From assembly GCA_934718065.1 (NCBI GenBank), contig CAKUZR010000001.1, positions 193,031 to 257,030 of the forward strand: DNA of 64,000 bases. The letters run 5' to 3'. The notes under the pieces are model-generated. The model ran no database searches and had not been told where the DNA came from. It saw only the letters and a list, made by a program, of their open reading frames with translations. Positions within the stretch are counted from its first letter, which is position 1. The number at the start of each line of letters is the position of its first letter. The translations under genes and the position numbers were made by a program. Of the stretch, positions 8,411-15,734 are shown piece after piece. This DNA comes from an uncultured Treponema sp. Lineage in GTDB: Bacteria > Spirochaetota > Spirochaetia > Treponematales > Treponemataceae.

Positions 8411-8444
8411 TTTTTTGTTCATGCAGATAGGAACGCCCTGAAAC

Positions 8445-9305
8445 TCATTTTTTGAAGAAATCGACAAAAGCTTTGGCGGTGCGGCTTAGGTTTGCGGATT
8501 TTTTCCAGGCGAGAACGGTGGTCATTGGGTTTGCTTTTTCGAGCGGCACGAAGGAAAGGTCATCGTATTTTCTGATATTTTCTGCGGTTACGGCGGCATA
8601 GTTTTGCGCCTTTACAAGATGTGCAATATTTCCCGGCAGATTGAATGTTCCGGCGACTGTGATTTTTTCGGCGTAGTCGGAAAGCCAGGCGGAAACTTCG
8701 CTCCGCATTGTTGTTCTCCACGGAATGTAGAGCGGAATTGCGGCAAGGTCTTGCGGCGTTACGGATTTTTTTGAGGCAAGAGGATTGTCGCTGCGCACGA
8801 GGATTCCCCAGTGTTCAACGGTTTTTAGGCGCACAAAATCATAATGCGGAATTGCAACTGGCTCAACCATCAGACCGAAGTCAAGGATTCCTTGGTCAAT
8901 GCGGAATTTTATGTCGTCGGCGGTTGCGCTGTAGATTCGGAAAGTAACTTTTGGATTTTGCTTTTGGAATGCCGCCATTTTTTCTGAAAGTTCACCCATT
9001 CCAAGATATTCTCCGCAGCCGAACGAAAGCTCTCCAGAAATTTCTGATTTGTCATCGGAAAATTCGCGGCGGATTTTATCTTCAAGAGAAAGCATTTCTT
9101 CAGCACGGCGTTTTAGAAGAAGTCCTGCGTCTGTAAGAATAATGCTGTGGCTGGAGCGCACAAAAAGATTTTGCCCAAGCTCCGCTTCAAGCTGCGCAAT
9201 CTGCCGTGAAAGTGCCGGCTGGCTTACGTTGAGCGACATTGCGGCCTTTGTGAAATTTTCTTCCCTTGAGACCGCCAGAAAATAGCGCAAGACTCTAAGT
9301 TCCAT
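8445..9305 (-). CDS. LysR-family transcriptional regulator
   Basis: 286 residues from the ATG at 9305. The N-terminus MELRVLRYFLAVSREENFTK and the following NVSQPALSRQIAQLEAELG are a textbook LysR winged helix. The rest is the two-lobe co-inducer domain. An in-frame codon at 9341 would add 12 residues not seen in LysR proteins. It is divergent from the exported redox genes that begin at 9542, with 236 bp between, the usual arrangement for a LysR protein controlling its neighbour. The inducer is unknown. Confidence 0.9.
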   Translation of the reverse strand: MELRVLRYFLAVSREENFTKAAMSLNVSQPALSRQIAQLEAELGQNLFVRSSHSIILTDAGLLLKRRAEEMLSLEDKIRREFSDDKSEISGELSFGCGEYLGMGELSEKMAAFQKQNPKVTFRIYSATADDIKFRIDQGILDFGLMVEPVAIPHYDFVRLKTVEHWGILVRSDNPLASKKSVTPQDLAAIPLYIPWRTTMRSEVSAWLSDYAEKITVAGTFNLPGNIAHLVKAQNYAAVTAENIRKYDDLSFVPLEKANPMTTVLAWKKSANLSRTAKAFVDFFKK

Positions 9306-9541
9306 GCGTTTATTATACGTGGATTTTGGCGGTCGGGGCAAGGGCTGAGGAGATTATCGGTTTTCAATGGAGATTCCTTTTATAAAGGAAAAATGCTTCG
9401 GTTGTTTAGTTTTTGCGTGAGTGTTGCAAATTTTCTATTCCATTTTTGCATAACTAGAAATAAGAAATAAATATTAGACATTCTACTTTCGGCGTTTTAT
9501 ATTTTAATTGACAGGATTGTATTTTGTGAGCGGAGGTTGTT

Positions 9542-10465
9542 ATGAAAAAAAATTGGCTGGTGGTTGCGGCTTTTTGGGTGATTGGTGCTGCGGCGGTTTT
9601 TGCGCAGGCTGGACGTGAAAAGCGGAGCGTTGTTTATTTTACGCGCGATGTTTCTTCTGAAGGGCTTATGAAGGTTTACGGCACACTGAATCAGAAAATT
9701 GAGGGAAATGTTGGAATCAAGGTGAGTTTTGGCGGGCCGGACGAAGAGGTTTTGCAGCCGGAGGTTTTGCGTGGTCTTGTGGCGGCGACCGGCGGAACAA
9801 TGTTTGACGGAAACGGACTTTCTGGAAACCGATGGACTTCCGCGATGAATCTTTCGTATGCGAAAAAGCACGGTTTTACTGAAATCGGGAAGTGCATTAT
9901 GGTGAGCGACACGGATTTTATCAACTTGCCGGTGAAGGACGGAAATCTTTTGAAATATGCGCGCACTGGAAAAGAGTTCGCTAGTTTTGACACTCTGATT
10001 TCGGTTTTTCGGCCGCGGCTTCACATGCTTCCGGCTTTTGACGGAAATATCAAGAATATTTCGCTTTGCCTTGCCAACCGGAGCGGAAAATGTATTATTC
10101 ATTCCGGCGGAACGGACGAAAATCATTATCACAATACGCCTTCCGATGTTCTGATGAAAAGTTTTGCCGATGCCGCGAAAGCAGCTCTGGACTACAAGAA
10201 AAACTGGGCTTTTATCAATGTGCTTGACGATATTGCGCCTGCCGACGGCTGCCGCGGAGCGAAAAACCTTGGGAAGATTGGAATTATTGCGTCGAACGAC
10301 ATTGTTGCGCTGGAGCAATGCACTGCGGATTTTTTGATTGAAAAAGCGGACATCGACGAGGCGACGAAAACTGAATGGAAAAATGCCCATCGCGTTGGAA
10401 TGATAGAATATCTTGAAAAAATTGGCGGTGGCACAAGAAATTACACTCTTGTGGAACTGAAATAG
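9542..10465 (+). CDS. exported DUF362-family protein
   Basis: 307 residues. Signal peptide 1-22 (AAAVFAQA). The mature part has the DUF362 pattern: VVYFTRDVSSEGLMKVYGTL, VGIKVSFGGPDEE, LVAATGGTMFDGNG, HGF and later the cysteine region CIIHSGGTDEN and PADGCRGAKNLGKIGI. Many DUF362 proteins carry a 4Fe-4S segment; no complete CxxCxxC cluster motif is visible here. In its relatives the domain is linked to redox reactions but no reaction is firmly established. The ATG is preceded by GCGGAGG. First gene of a run of exported redox-type genes facing the LysR regulator. Confidence 0.8.
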   Translation: MKKNWLVVAAFWVIGAAAVFAQAGREKRSVVYFTRDVSSEGLMKVYGTLNQKIEGNVGIKVSFGGPDEEVLQPEVLRGLVAATGGTMFDGNGLSGNRWTSAMNLSYAKKHGFTEIGKCIMVSDTDFINLPVKDGNLLKYARTGKEFASFDTLISVFRPRLHMLPAFDGNIKNISLCLANRSGKCIIHSGGTDENHYHNTPSDVLMKSFADAAKAALDYKKNWAFINVLDDIAPADGCRGAKNLGKIGIIASNDIVALEQCTADFLIEKADIDEATKTEWKNAHRVGMIEYLEKIGGGTRNYTLVELK

Positions 10466-10486
10466 TTTTGAGAAAAGGAGTTTGCT

Positions 10487-10912
10487 ATGAAAAAGCTTGT
10501 TTTGTTTTTGTTCGCGCTCTTTTGCGGGGCGGCTGTTTTTGCAAAAAGCGTGAATGTTGAAATTGGCGGCAAGGTGTTTCAGCTGAATCTTTCGGAAACA
10601 GACGCGGCGGAAAGTTTTGTTTCTGCGGCGGCCGGCAAAAGCATTGATATGTCAAGGTTCGGCGGATTTGAGTTTTATTCGTACACAACTTTGAGCGCGT
10701 CTTCTGCGGACAAGCGGACTTCGCTCTACAAGGCTGGACACGTTTATTACAATATTCGTTACAATGCGGTTTCTGTGGCGTACGCTGACCACGATTTAGG
10801 AGATGCGGATGCTGTGGAAATCGGGGAATTTGCCGACAAGAGCGTTTGCAGTTTTCTGAAGGAATTTTCTGGAAGAAATGCTGCGCTTGTTTTGCAGGGC
10901 GAAAAGAATTAG
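10487..10912 (+). CDS. exported cyclophilin-like-fold protein (tentative)
   Basis: 141 residues with a signal peptide (MKKLVLFLFALFCGAAVFA). The mature part contains FQLNLSETDAAESFVSAA, YSYTTLSAS and LYKAGHVYYNIRYNAVSVAY. This resembles the small cyclophilin-like-fold proteins (Cyclophil_like2 group) that commonly sit beside flavodoxin and cupin genes. No proline-isomerase active-site residues can be claimed. The gene follows DUF362 by 21 bp behind AAAAGGAG and is very probably in its operon. Confidence 0.5.
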   Translation: MKKLVLFLFALFCGAAVFAKSVNVEIGGKVFQLNLSETDAAESFVSAAAGKSIDMSRFGGFEFYSYTTLSASSADKRTSLYKAGHVYYNIRYNAVSVAYADHDLGDADAVEIGEFADKSVCSFLKEFSGRNAALVLQGEKN

Positions 10913-10974
10913 CGGTTTGCGGATTTTGTGCTTACCTGCGAGCTAACTGCGTTAGGGACCGCTTGCAGCCCCGA

Positions 10975-11113
10975 TGCTTGCCTGCGAGCTTACAACGTTA
11001 GGGATTGGAAGGGTGAGCGGAGCGAAAACACGCTTGCGTGGTCGGAGGCGGAAGCCGTAGCCCTGAAAAGCCCGACGGCGCTGGTTGAGCGTGTCGAAAC
11101 CGGTGCCGGAACG
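10975..11113 (+). repeat. GC-rich dispersed repeat, copy A
   Basis: 139 bp, from TGCTTGCCTGCGAGCTTACA to GCCGGAACG. Copy B at 12678-12816 has the same length and differs at only a few positions. A partial extra unit (ACCTGCGAGCTAACTGCGTT) precedes it at about 10934. Both copies end just upstream of an exported flavodoxin gene. Confidence 0.9.
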
Positions 11114-11156
11114 TCCAAAATATTGCAATTATATAGAAGAAACTGGAGGTTTTGTG

Positions 11157-11687
11157 ATGAAAAAATTTTTGATTGCGGTTTTGACTGGAGGTTTGATTAT
11201 GGCGCAGGCGAATGCGAAAACTTTGGTGGCGTATTTTTCGGCGACTGGAAATACGGAGCGGCTGGCGAAAACTACGGCGAATGCTTTGGACGCGGACATT
11301 TTTGAGATTGTTCCGGCTCAGAAGTACTCGGCGGCGGATTTGGACTGGAATGACAGGAAAAGCCGTTCAACGATTGAATGTAACAATCCTTCTGCACGGC
11401 CGGCAATTGCTCAGAAAACTGATTTGAGCGGTTACGATACGGTTGTGGTTGAATTTCCAATCTGGTGGTATAACGCGCCGAAAATTATTTACACTTTTAT
11501 GGAAAGCTACGATTTTTCGGGAAAGAAAATTGTTTTGCTCTGCACTTCGGGCGGAAGCGGGCTTGGACGCACAACTGACGATTTGAAGAAAGTTGCTTCT
11601 GGCGGCGAGTTCGTTGGCGGAAAAAGGTTCAATTCCAGAGCGGGCGCGGATGAAATTAAAAATTATGTTGAAGGCCTGCTGAAATAG
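11157..11687 (+). CDS. exported flavodoxin
   Basis: 176 residues from the ATG at 11157, preceded by CTGGAGGT. Signal peptide 1-20 (LIMAQANA). The FMN phosphate loop is seen as FSATGNTERLA, and the second isoalloxazine-binding loops as EFPIWWYNAPKI and CTSGGSGLG. It is about flavodoxin length once the signal is removed. Flavodoxins are normally cytoplasmic one-electron carriers; an exported copy would have to load FMN in the periplasm or be exported folded. There is no twin-arginine motif, so the general secretion route is implied. Confidence 0.88.
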   Translation: MKKFLIAVLTGGLIMAQANAKTLVAYFSATGNTERLAKTTANALDADIFEIVPAQKYSAADLDWNDRKSRSTIECNNPSARPAIAQKTDLSGYDTVVVEFPIWWYNAPKIIYTFMESYDFSGKKIVLLCTSGGSGLGRTTDDLKKVASGGEFVGGKRFNSRAGADEIKNYVEGLLK

Positions 11688-11717
11688 CGTTTTGCGGCTG
11701 GAGATTTTGGAGCTTTT

Positions 11718-12584
11718 ATGAAAAAAATTGTGCTGATTGCGACTGCTGTTTTTTCTTGCGGAGTGGTTTTTGCTTCTCCAAAGGTAAAGGCTAAGGCGGA
11801 AAAAGCGGACAGAAAAATAGAGGAAAAATCAAAGATGAAAACTGAACTTGATTCGGAGCTTTTTAAGACTGACGCGGAGTTTATGCAGACTTTCCGCAGT
11901 TTTTCGGATGAGGAAGTTCCGGCGTATGTGAACGGAAAGGATGGAAATCCGGTGAAGGTTGCGGAAAATGAGCGGAATCTGGCGGTTCTTGCGGCTTTGC
12001 TCGGCGTTCAGGGAAAAGAGGAATTTGAGGCGGCTCTGGACAAGGCTCTTGCTGGCGGAAGCGTGACTCCGGTTGAAGCGAAGGAAGTTGTTTACCAGGC
12101 GACGGCGTATCTTGGGTTTGGAAAAGTGCGTCCGTTTTTGGATGCGGCGAACAAGGTGATGAAGGCTCGGGGAATAAAACTTCCGCTGGAAGGTCAGAAA
12201 ACGGTGAATGACAAGGCTGACGGCGAGAATTCAAGGCTGCGGGCTGGAAACCGGAAGCAGATTGAATATTTTGGCGAGAGGTTGCGCGAATCCTGGTTGA
12301 AAGGCGATGAGAACGGAAGAATTGTAAGCTACTGGCTTGCGGACAATTGTTTCGGTGACTATTACACACGCGGCGGACTTACCGACAGGCAGCGCGAGCT
12401 TGTTACGTTCTGTTTTCTTGCTTCTCAGGGCGGATGCGAGCCTCAGCTTGGGTCGCACGCAAAGGCGAACATCGGGCTTGGAAACACGAAGGAATATTTG
12501 CTTGCGGTTGTGACACAGATTCTTCCATATATTGGATATCCGCGGAGCTTGAACGCAATAAGAATTGTGAACGAGGCGGAATAG
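11718..12584 (+). CDS. exported carboxymuconolactone-decarboxylase-like protein
   Basis: 288 residues. Signal peptide 1-20 (GVVFA-SPK). Two CMD/AhpD-type helical domains in tandem: one around residues 85-155 (ERNLAVLAALLGVQ, VEAKEVVYQATAYLG), the second about 210-285 (LTDRQRELVTFCFLASQGGC, SHAKANIGLGNTKEYLLAVV). The AhpD CxxC pair is absent; a single Cys near SQGGC is present, so a peroxidase activity is not supported. This double-domain form usually accompanies cupins and flavodoxins. Follows the flavodoxin by 30 bp behind TTGGAG. Confidence 0.8.
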   Translation: MKKIVLIATAVFSCGVVFASPKVKAKAEKADRKIEEKSKMKTELDSELFKTDAEFMQTFRSFSDEEVPAYVNGKDGNPVKVAENERNLAVLAALLGVQGKEEFEAALDKALAGGSVTPVEAKEVVYQATAYLGFGKVRPFLDAANKVMKARGIKLPLEGQKTVNDKADGENSRLRAGNRKQIEYFGERLRESWLKGDENGRIVSYWLADNCFGDYYTRGGLTDRQRELVTFCFLASQGGCEPQLGSHAKANIGLGNTKEYLLAVVTQILPYIGYPRSLNAIRIVNEAE

Positions 12585-12677
12585 TTTTTTAGGCGGATTG
12601 GTTTGAAGAATTGATGGGCGGGCTGGAGAAACTTGCAGGCGAAGGAATTTTTACTGCGTGGAAAGTGCAGGTTGTGG

Positions 12678-12816
12678 TGCTTGCCTGCGAGCTTACAACG
12701 TTAGGGATTGGAAGGGTGAGCGGAGCGAAAACACGCTTGCGTGGTCGGAGGCGGAAGCCGTAGCCCTGGAAAGCCCGACGGCGCTGGTTGAGCGTGTCGA
12801 AACCATCGCCGGAACG
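12678..12816 (+). repeat. GC-rich dispersed repeat, copy B
   Basis: 139 bp, near-identical to copy A at 10975-11113 and in the same orientation, again placed shortly upstream of a flavodoxin ribosome site. Confidence 0.9.
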
Positions 12817-12849
12817 CCCGGAAAAAAATCGGAAATGTGGAGGTTTTTT

Positions 12850-13413
12850 GTGAAAAATTTTTTTAAGATTGCGGCTGTTTCTGTTTTGCTGGCGGCGTGC
12901 GGGGAAGTTTTTGCGGCTGAACCGGCGAAAAAAGACGCTTCAAAAACGCTGATTGTTTTTTACAGCTGGGGCGGAACGACGCGCGGAATTGCGCAGAAAA
13001 TTCAGAAGAAGCTTGGCTGCGATATTTTTGAGATTCAGCTTGTGAAACCGTATTCAACGGACTACAGCACGGTTCTTGACGAGGCTCAGCGCGACCAGCG
13101 GATTCAGGCTCGCCCGGAAATTAAGAACAAGGTTGCGGATTTTGCGAAATACGATACGATTCTTCTGGGCTACCCGAACTGGTGGGCTTCGATTCCTATG
13201 CCGATTGCGACGTTTCTTGAAAGCTACGATTTTGCCGGAAAAACTGTTGTTCCGTTCTGCTCGAATGGCGGCGGACGGCTTGGGCAGAGCGTTTCGGCGA
13301 TTACAAAACTTGTGCCGGACGCAACGGTGCAGAATCCGCTTTCAGTGTATTATTCCGGCGGAGCGTCGCTTGACAAGGATTTGGACAAATGGCTGGCGAA
13401 AAACGGATATTAG
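12850..13413 (+). CDS. flavodoxin, predicted lipoprotein or exported
   Basis: 187 residues if the GTG at 12850 is used, which has TGGAGG 7 bp upstream; an in-frame ATG at 12835 (MWRFF) is the alternative but overlaps that site. The signal region reads AAVSVLLAACGEVFAAE, where LAAC is a good lipobox, so it may be lipid-anchored. FMN-binding features are YSWGGTTRGIA, GYPNWWASIPMPI and CSNGGGRLGQS. It is clearly related to the flavodoxin at 11157 but not a recent duplicate. Final gene of the first redox block; the type I toxin locus follows. Confidence 0.85.
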   Translation: MKNFFKIAAVSVLLAACGEVFAAEPAKKDASKTLIVFYSWGGTTRGIAQKIQKKLGCDIFEIQLVKPYSTDYSTVLDEAQRDQRIQARPEIKNKVADFAKYDTILLGYPNWWASIPMPIATFLESYDFAGKTVVPFCSNGGGRLGQSVSAITKLVPDATVQNPLSVYYSGGASLDKDLDKWLAKNGY

Positions 13414-13439
13414 CAAGTTTGAGACAGGCGGAAAAGGAC

Positions 13440-13467
13440 TTGAAATTTTTTGAAAACATGATATATT
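13440..13467 (+). promoter_or_regulatory. promoter for antisense antitoxin RNA
   Basis: TTGAAA (13440-13445), 16-bp spacer, TATATT (13462-13467). No protein frame starts downstream on this strand before the bidirectional terminator at 13517-13560. Confidence 0.6.
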
Positions 13468-13473
13468 GAAGAA

Positions 13474-13560
13474 AGAGGGACACCCATTGGATTGGGCTGT
13501 CTCCCGTTATTTGGTGAAAAGCCGCCAAAATCCGTTAGACTAGTTTTTGGCGGCTTTATT
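13474..13560 (+). ncRNA. candidate antitoxin RNA of a type I toxin-antitoxin locus
   Basis: A transcript from the promoter at 13440 would start near 13474 and end at the hairpin GCCGCCAAAA...TTTTTGGCGGC, about 85 nt. It would overlap, antisense, the 3' end of the toxin message that comes the other way. This is the standard geometry of TxpA/RatA- and Bsr-type loci. No experiment; the call rests on promoter, terminator and position. Confidence 0.55.
13517..13560. terminator. bidirectional terminator between toxin and antitoxin RNA
   Basis: AAAAGCCGCCAAAA and TTTTTGGCGGCTTT form a ten-base-pair stem with A-rich and T-rich flanks, so it can stop transcription on both strands. Confidence 0.75.
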
Positions 13561-13561
13561 C

Positions 13562-13657
13562 CTACTCGCTTTCTTCTTTTTTGTGGAAGAGCTTAAGTAT
13601 GTCGATAATCAGAATGGCAATATTAATTGCCAGCGAAATAATTTCGTAAACTGTCAT
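13562..13657 (-). CDS. small hydrophobic type I toxin (putative holin-like toxin family)
   Basis: 31 residues: MTVYEIISLAINIAILIIDI followed by a charged tail LKLFHKKEESE. One membrane helix (about residues 6-22) with a short polar N-terminus MTVYE and a lysine-rich end is the pattern of the putative holin-like toxin family (Hol_Tox). An excellent ribosome site, GGGAGG, lies 7 bp before the ATG. The promoter at 13748-13776 gives an 84-nt leader. The family disrupts the cell's own membrane when not repressed by its antisense RNA. Confidence 0.72.
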   Translation of the reverse strand: MTVYEIISLAINIAILIIDILKLFHKKEESE

Positions 13658-13747
13658 CGCTAAGCCTCCCTTTTTCAATTATTCCAGTTTTTTTCCAAAC
13701 CGGTTGAGTCCGGGAGGCAGCCGCCTGTCCAATGAGTGTCCTTGAAT

Positions 13748-13776
13748 AGTATAATCTAGTATAGTGCATTTAACAA
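13748..13776 (-). promoter_or_regulatory. promoter of the type I toxin
   Basis: Minus strand TTGTTA (13771-13776), 17-bp spacer, TATACT (13748-13753); start expected near 13741. The leader begins with GGACACTCATTGGA, which reappears inverted at the other side of the locus (13477-13506). Confidence 0.65.
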
Positions 13777-13797
13777 GTCTTTCTTTGGGAGAGTCAA

Positions 13798-14676
13798 ATG
13801 AAGATGAATAAATTTTTTTTAATGCTTTTTATGTTGGGTGAAATTTTGTTCAGTGCCGGTGCGCAGGAAGAAAAATCCTTGTCGGCAAAAAATATGGTTT
13901 TTATAAAGGGCGGAACTTTTCAGATGGGAAGTCCGGAAAGCGAAAACTGGCGTGAAAAGGACGAAACGTTGCACACGGTTACGCTTGATGGCTTTTATAT
14001 TTCGCGCTACGAGGTGACTCAGGAAGAATACGAGCGTGTGATGGGTAAAAATCCGTCGGCTTTCAAAGGACAGGGAAAAAATCTTCCGGTGGAAAATGTT
14101 TCCTGGTACGATGCTGTGGAATTCTGCAATGCGTTGAGCCGTGCGGAAGGGCTTTCTCCGGCTTACAGAATAGACGGCGAAAATGTTGAATGGAACAAAA
14201 GCGCGGACGGCTACAGGCTTCCGACTGAAAGTGAATGGGAATATGCCGCTCGGGCTGGAACAAAAACTCCGTTCAGCTTAGCGAAAGTTCCAGGCGACTC
14301 TGACGCAAATTTTTATGCGCATTATCCGTACAACATTGAGCAAAATTATTTTAATGACAGCGTTCTTGAAACCCGCCCGGGCTATTACCGCCAGAAAACC
14401 GTGGAAGTCGGCAGCTTCAAGCCGAATGGAAACGGACTTTACGACATCCACGGAAACGTGAGCGAATGGTGCTGGGATTTCTACGGAAAATATCCGTCTT
14501 CCGCGGTGAAAAATCCTTCCGGCGCTGAAAACGGCTCTGCAAGAATTGCCCGTGGCGGCGGCTGGAACGACTTTGGAAAACATTTGCGCTGTGCCTACCG
14601 TTCAAGCCAGATTCCCGACGAGCCTTCCGCCAGCCGCGGATTCAGAGTGGCGAGAAATGTGGGGAAGGGGAAGTGA
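13798..14676 (+). CDS. exported SUMF1/FGE-sulfatase-domain protein
   Basis: 292 residues with signal peptide 1-22 (LFSAGAQ). SUMF1 hallmarks: MVFIKGGTFQMGSPESE, FYISRYEVTQEEYERVMG, NVSWYDAVEFCNALS, YRLPTESEWEYAARAG, IHGNVSEWCWDFYG and ASRGFRVAR at the end. True formylglycine-generating enzymes need paired cysteines near the C-terminus; only LRCAYRSS is visible here, so sulfatase activation is unlikely. Bacterial exported members otherwise act as lectin-like or iron/copper-binding proteins. Stand-alone gene after the type I locus, 102 bp before the DUF4405 gene. Role in the redox set unproven. Confidence 0.85.
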   Translation: MKMNKFFLMLFMLGEILFSAGAQEEKSLSAKNMVFIKGGTFQMGSPESENWREKDETLHTVTLDGFYISRYEVTQEEYERVMGKNPSAFKGQGKNLPVENVSWYDAVEFCNALSRAEGLSPAYRIDGENVEWNKSADGYRLPTESEWEYAARAGTKTPFSLAKVPGDSDANFYAHYPYNIEQNYFNDSVLETRPGYYRQKTVEVGSFKPNGNGLYDIHGNVSEWCWDFYGKYPSSAVKNPSGAENGSARIARGGGWNDFGKHLRCAYRSSQIPDEPSASRGFRVARNVGKGK

Positions 14677-14778
14677 GGGGAATGAAATGAGCTGGCGTTT
14701 TTTTTGCGTCTTTCTTTTTAAGATAGAAAGCGTTACAGTAATCGCTGTGCGTGTTTGATTTCTCTCCGAGGGGCAAAA

Positions 14779-15492
14779 ATGGCTGAAAACGCAAGAACAA
14801 AAACAAAAATTCCTGCTGGTAAAATTGTAAGGCGTGTGCTTGATGTTTTTATGACGGTGCTTTCTGTTCTGCTGATGGGCGGAATTACTGCGTTTGAAAA
14901 TCTTGCGGTGCATGAATGGCTTGGCGCGGCGCTTATTGTTCTGTGGATTTTTCACAATGTTTTGAACCGCGGTTTTTACCGTTCGCTTTTTAGGGGAAAA
15001 TACAATGCCGCGCGGATTGTTATGGTGTCGGTGAACGGGGCTTTGCTGGTTTGCGTGGCTCTGCTTGCGGTGAGCGGAATCATTCTTTCTGATTCAGTTT
15101 TTACGTTTCTGAATATTCACAGCGGAATGGCTTTTGCACGGACAGCGCATCTTGTTGCAAGCCACTGGTACTACATTCTTGTGGCCCTGCATTTTGCGCT
15201 TCATGTGGGTGCGGTTTTTGGAAATATTCCTGCCGCAAAAGACAGCCAGCATCCTGTTGCCGCAAAGATTTTCCGGGCTGTTCCAGTCATTTTTTCCGCC
15301 TACGGAATCTACGCTTTTATTCTGCGCGGCTACTACAAGTATCTTTTCAACACCCAGCCGTTTTTCTTTTTCGACATTGAACGCGGATTCGCCCTTTTCG
15401 TTCTTGACTACTTTTCAATTTTCGTACTTGCCGCAACTGTTTTCTATTATATTCTGAAATTTTCACTGAAAAGAAATCCGGTAAAAAGGTAA
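14779..15492 (+). CDS. DUF4405 membrane protein (cytochrome b561-like)
   Basis: 237 residues from the ATG at 14779, which is preceded by GAGGGG. Six or so membrane helices. The helices carry well-placed histidines: AVHEWLGAALIVLWIFH, NIHSGMAFARTAHLVASHWY and ILVALHFALHVG. This is the DUF4405 family, thought to be a di-heme b-type membrane cytochrome by analogy with b561 and hydrogenase cytochrome b folds. It could pass electrons between the quinone pool and periplasmic carriers such as the exported flavodoxins upstream. That link is inferred from gene order. Confidence 0.78.
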   Translation: MAENARTKTKIPAGKIVRRVLDVFMTVLSVLLMGGITAFENLAVHEWLGAALIVLWIFHNVLNRGFYRSLFRGKYNAARIVMVSVNGALLVCVALLAVSGIILSDSVFTFLNIHSGMAFARTAHLVASHWYYILVALHFALHVGAVFGNIPAAKDSQHPVAAKIFRAVPVIFSAYGIYAFILRGYYKYLFNTQPFFFFDIERGFALFVLDYFSIFVLAATVFYYILKFSLKRNPVKR

Positions 15493-15568
15493 AGAAGTTT
15501 TACTTGGTGGCAGTGCGTAGGATTTTGATGAGAAAACCTTTTGCTAATTGCCATCAATCTAAATGGCT

Positions 15569-15719
15569 TAGGGATTGGAGGGGCGAGCCGGAGGCGAGTT
15601 CCGGAGCGGAGGCGGTTGAGCGAGCGAGAACGCTGGAGCGCAGGAATGGAGTGCGGCTAGCACGGAACCCCGGAAAGCCCGACGGCGGTGGTTTGGCTTG
15701 TCGAAACCGCCGCCGGAAG
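15569..15719 (+). repeat. GC-rich dispersed repeat, diverged copy C
   Basis: Shares GGGATTGGA, CGGAAAGCCCGACGGC and GTCGAAACCG with copies A and B but is diverged and has an internal GAGCGAGCGAGAACGCTGGA section. It fills the 242 bp between two convergent genes. Confidence 0.7.
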
Positions 15720-15734
15720 CTCCGGATTGTTATG

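Noticed and set aside
9342..9541. Search for a clear promoter in the LysR/DUF362 divergent region
   Set aside because: TTGACA occurs near 9510 but no -10 box at proper distance; TTGCAT...AAATAT is weak. No LysR box could be supported.
12658..12834. N-terminal extension of the second flavodoxin (CLRAYNVRDWKGERSENT...)
   Set aside because: Encoded by the GC-rich repeat; the identical peptide appears before the first flavodoxin. The ribosome site and signal peptide lie downstream of it.
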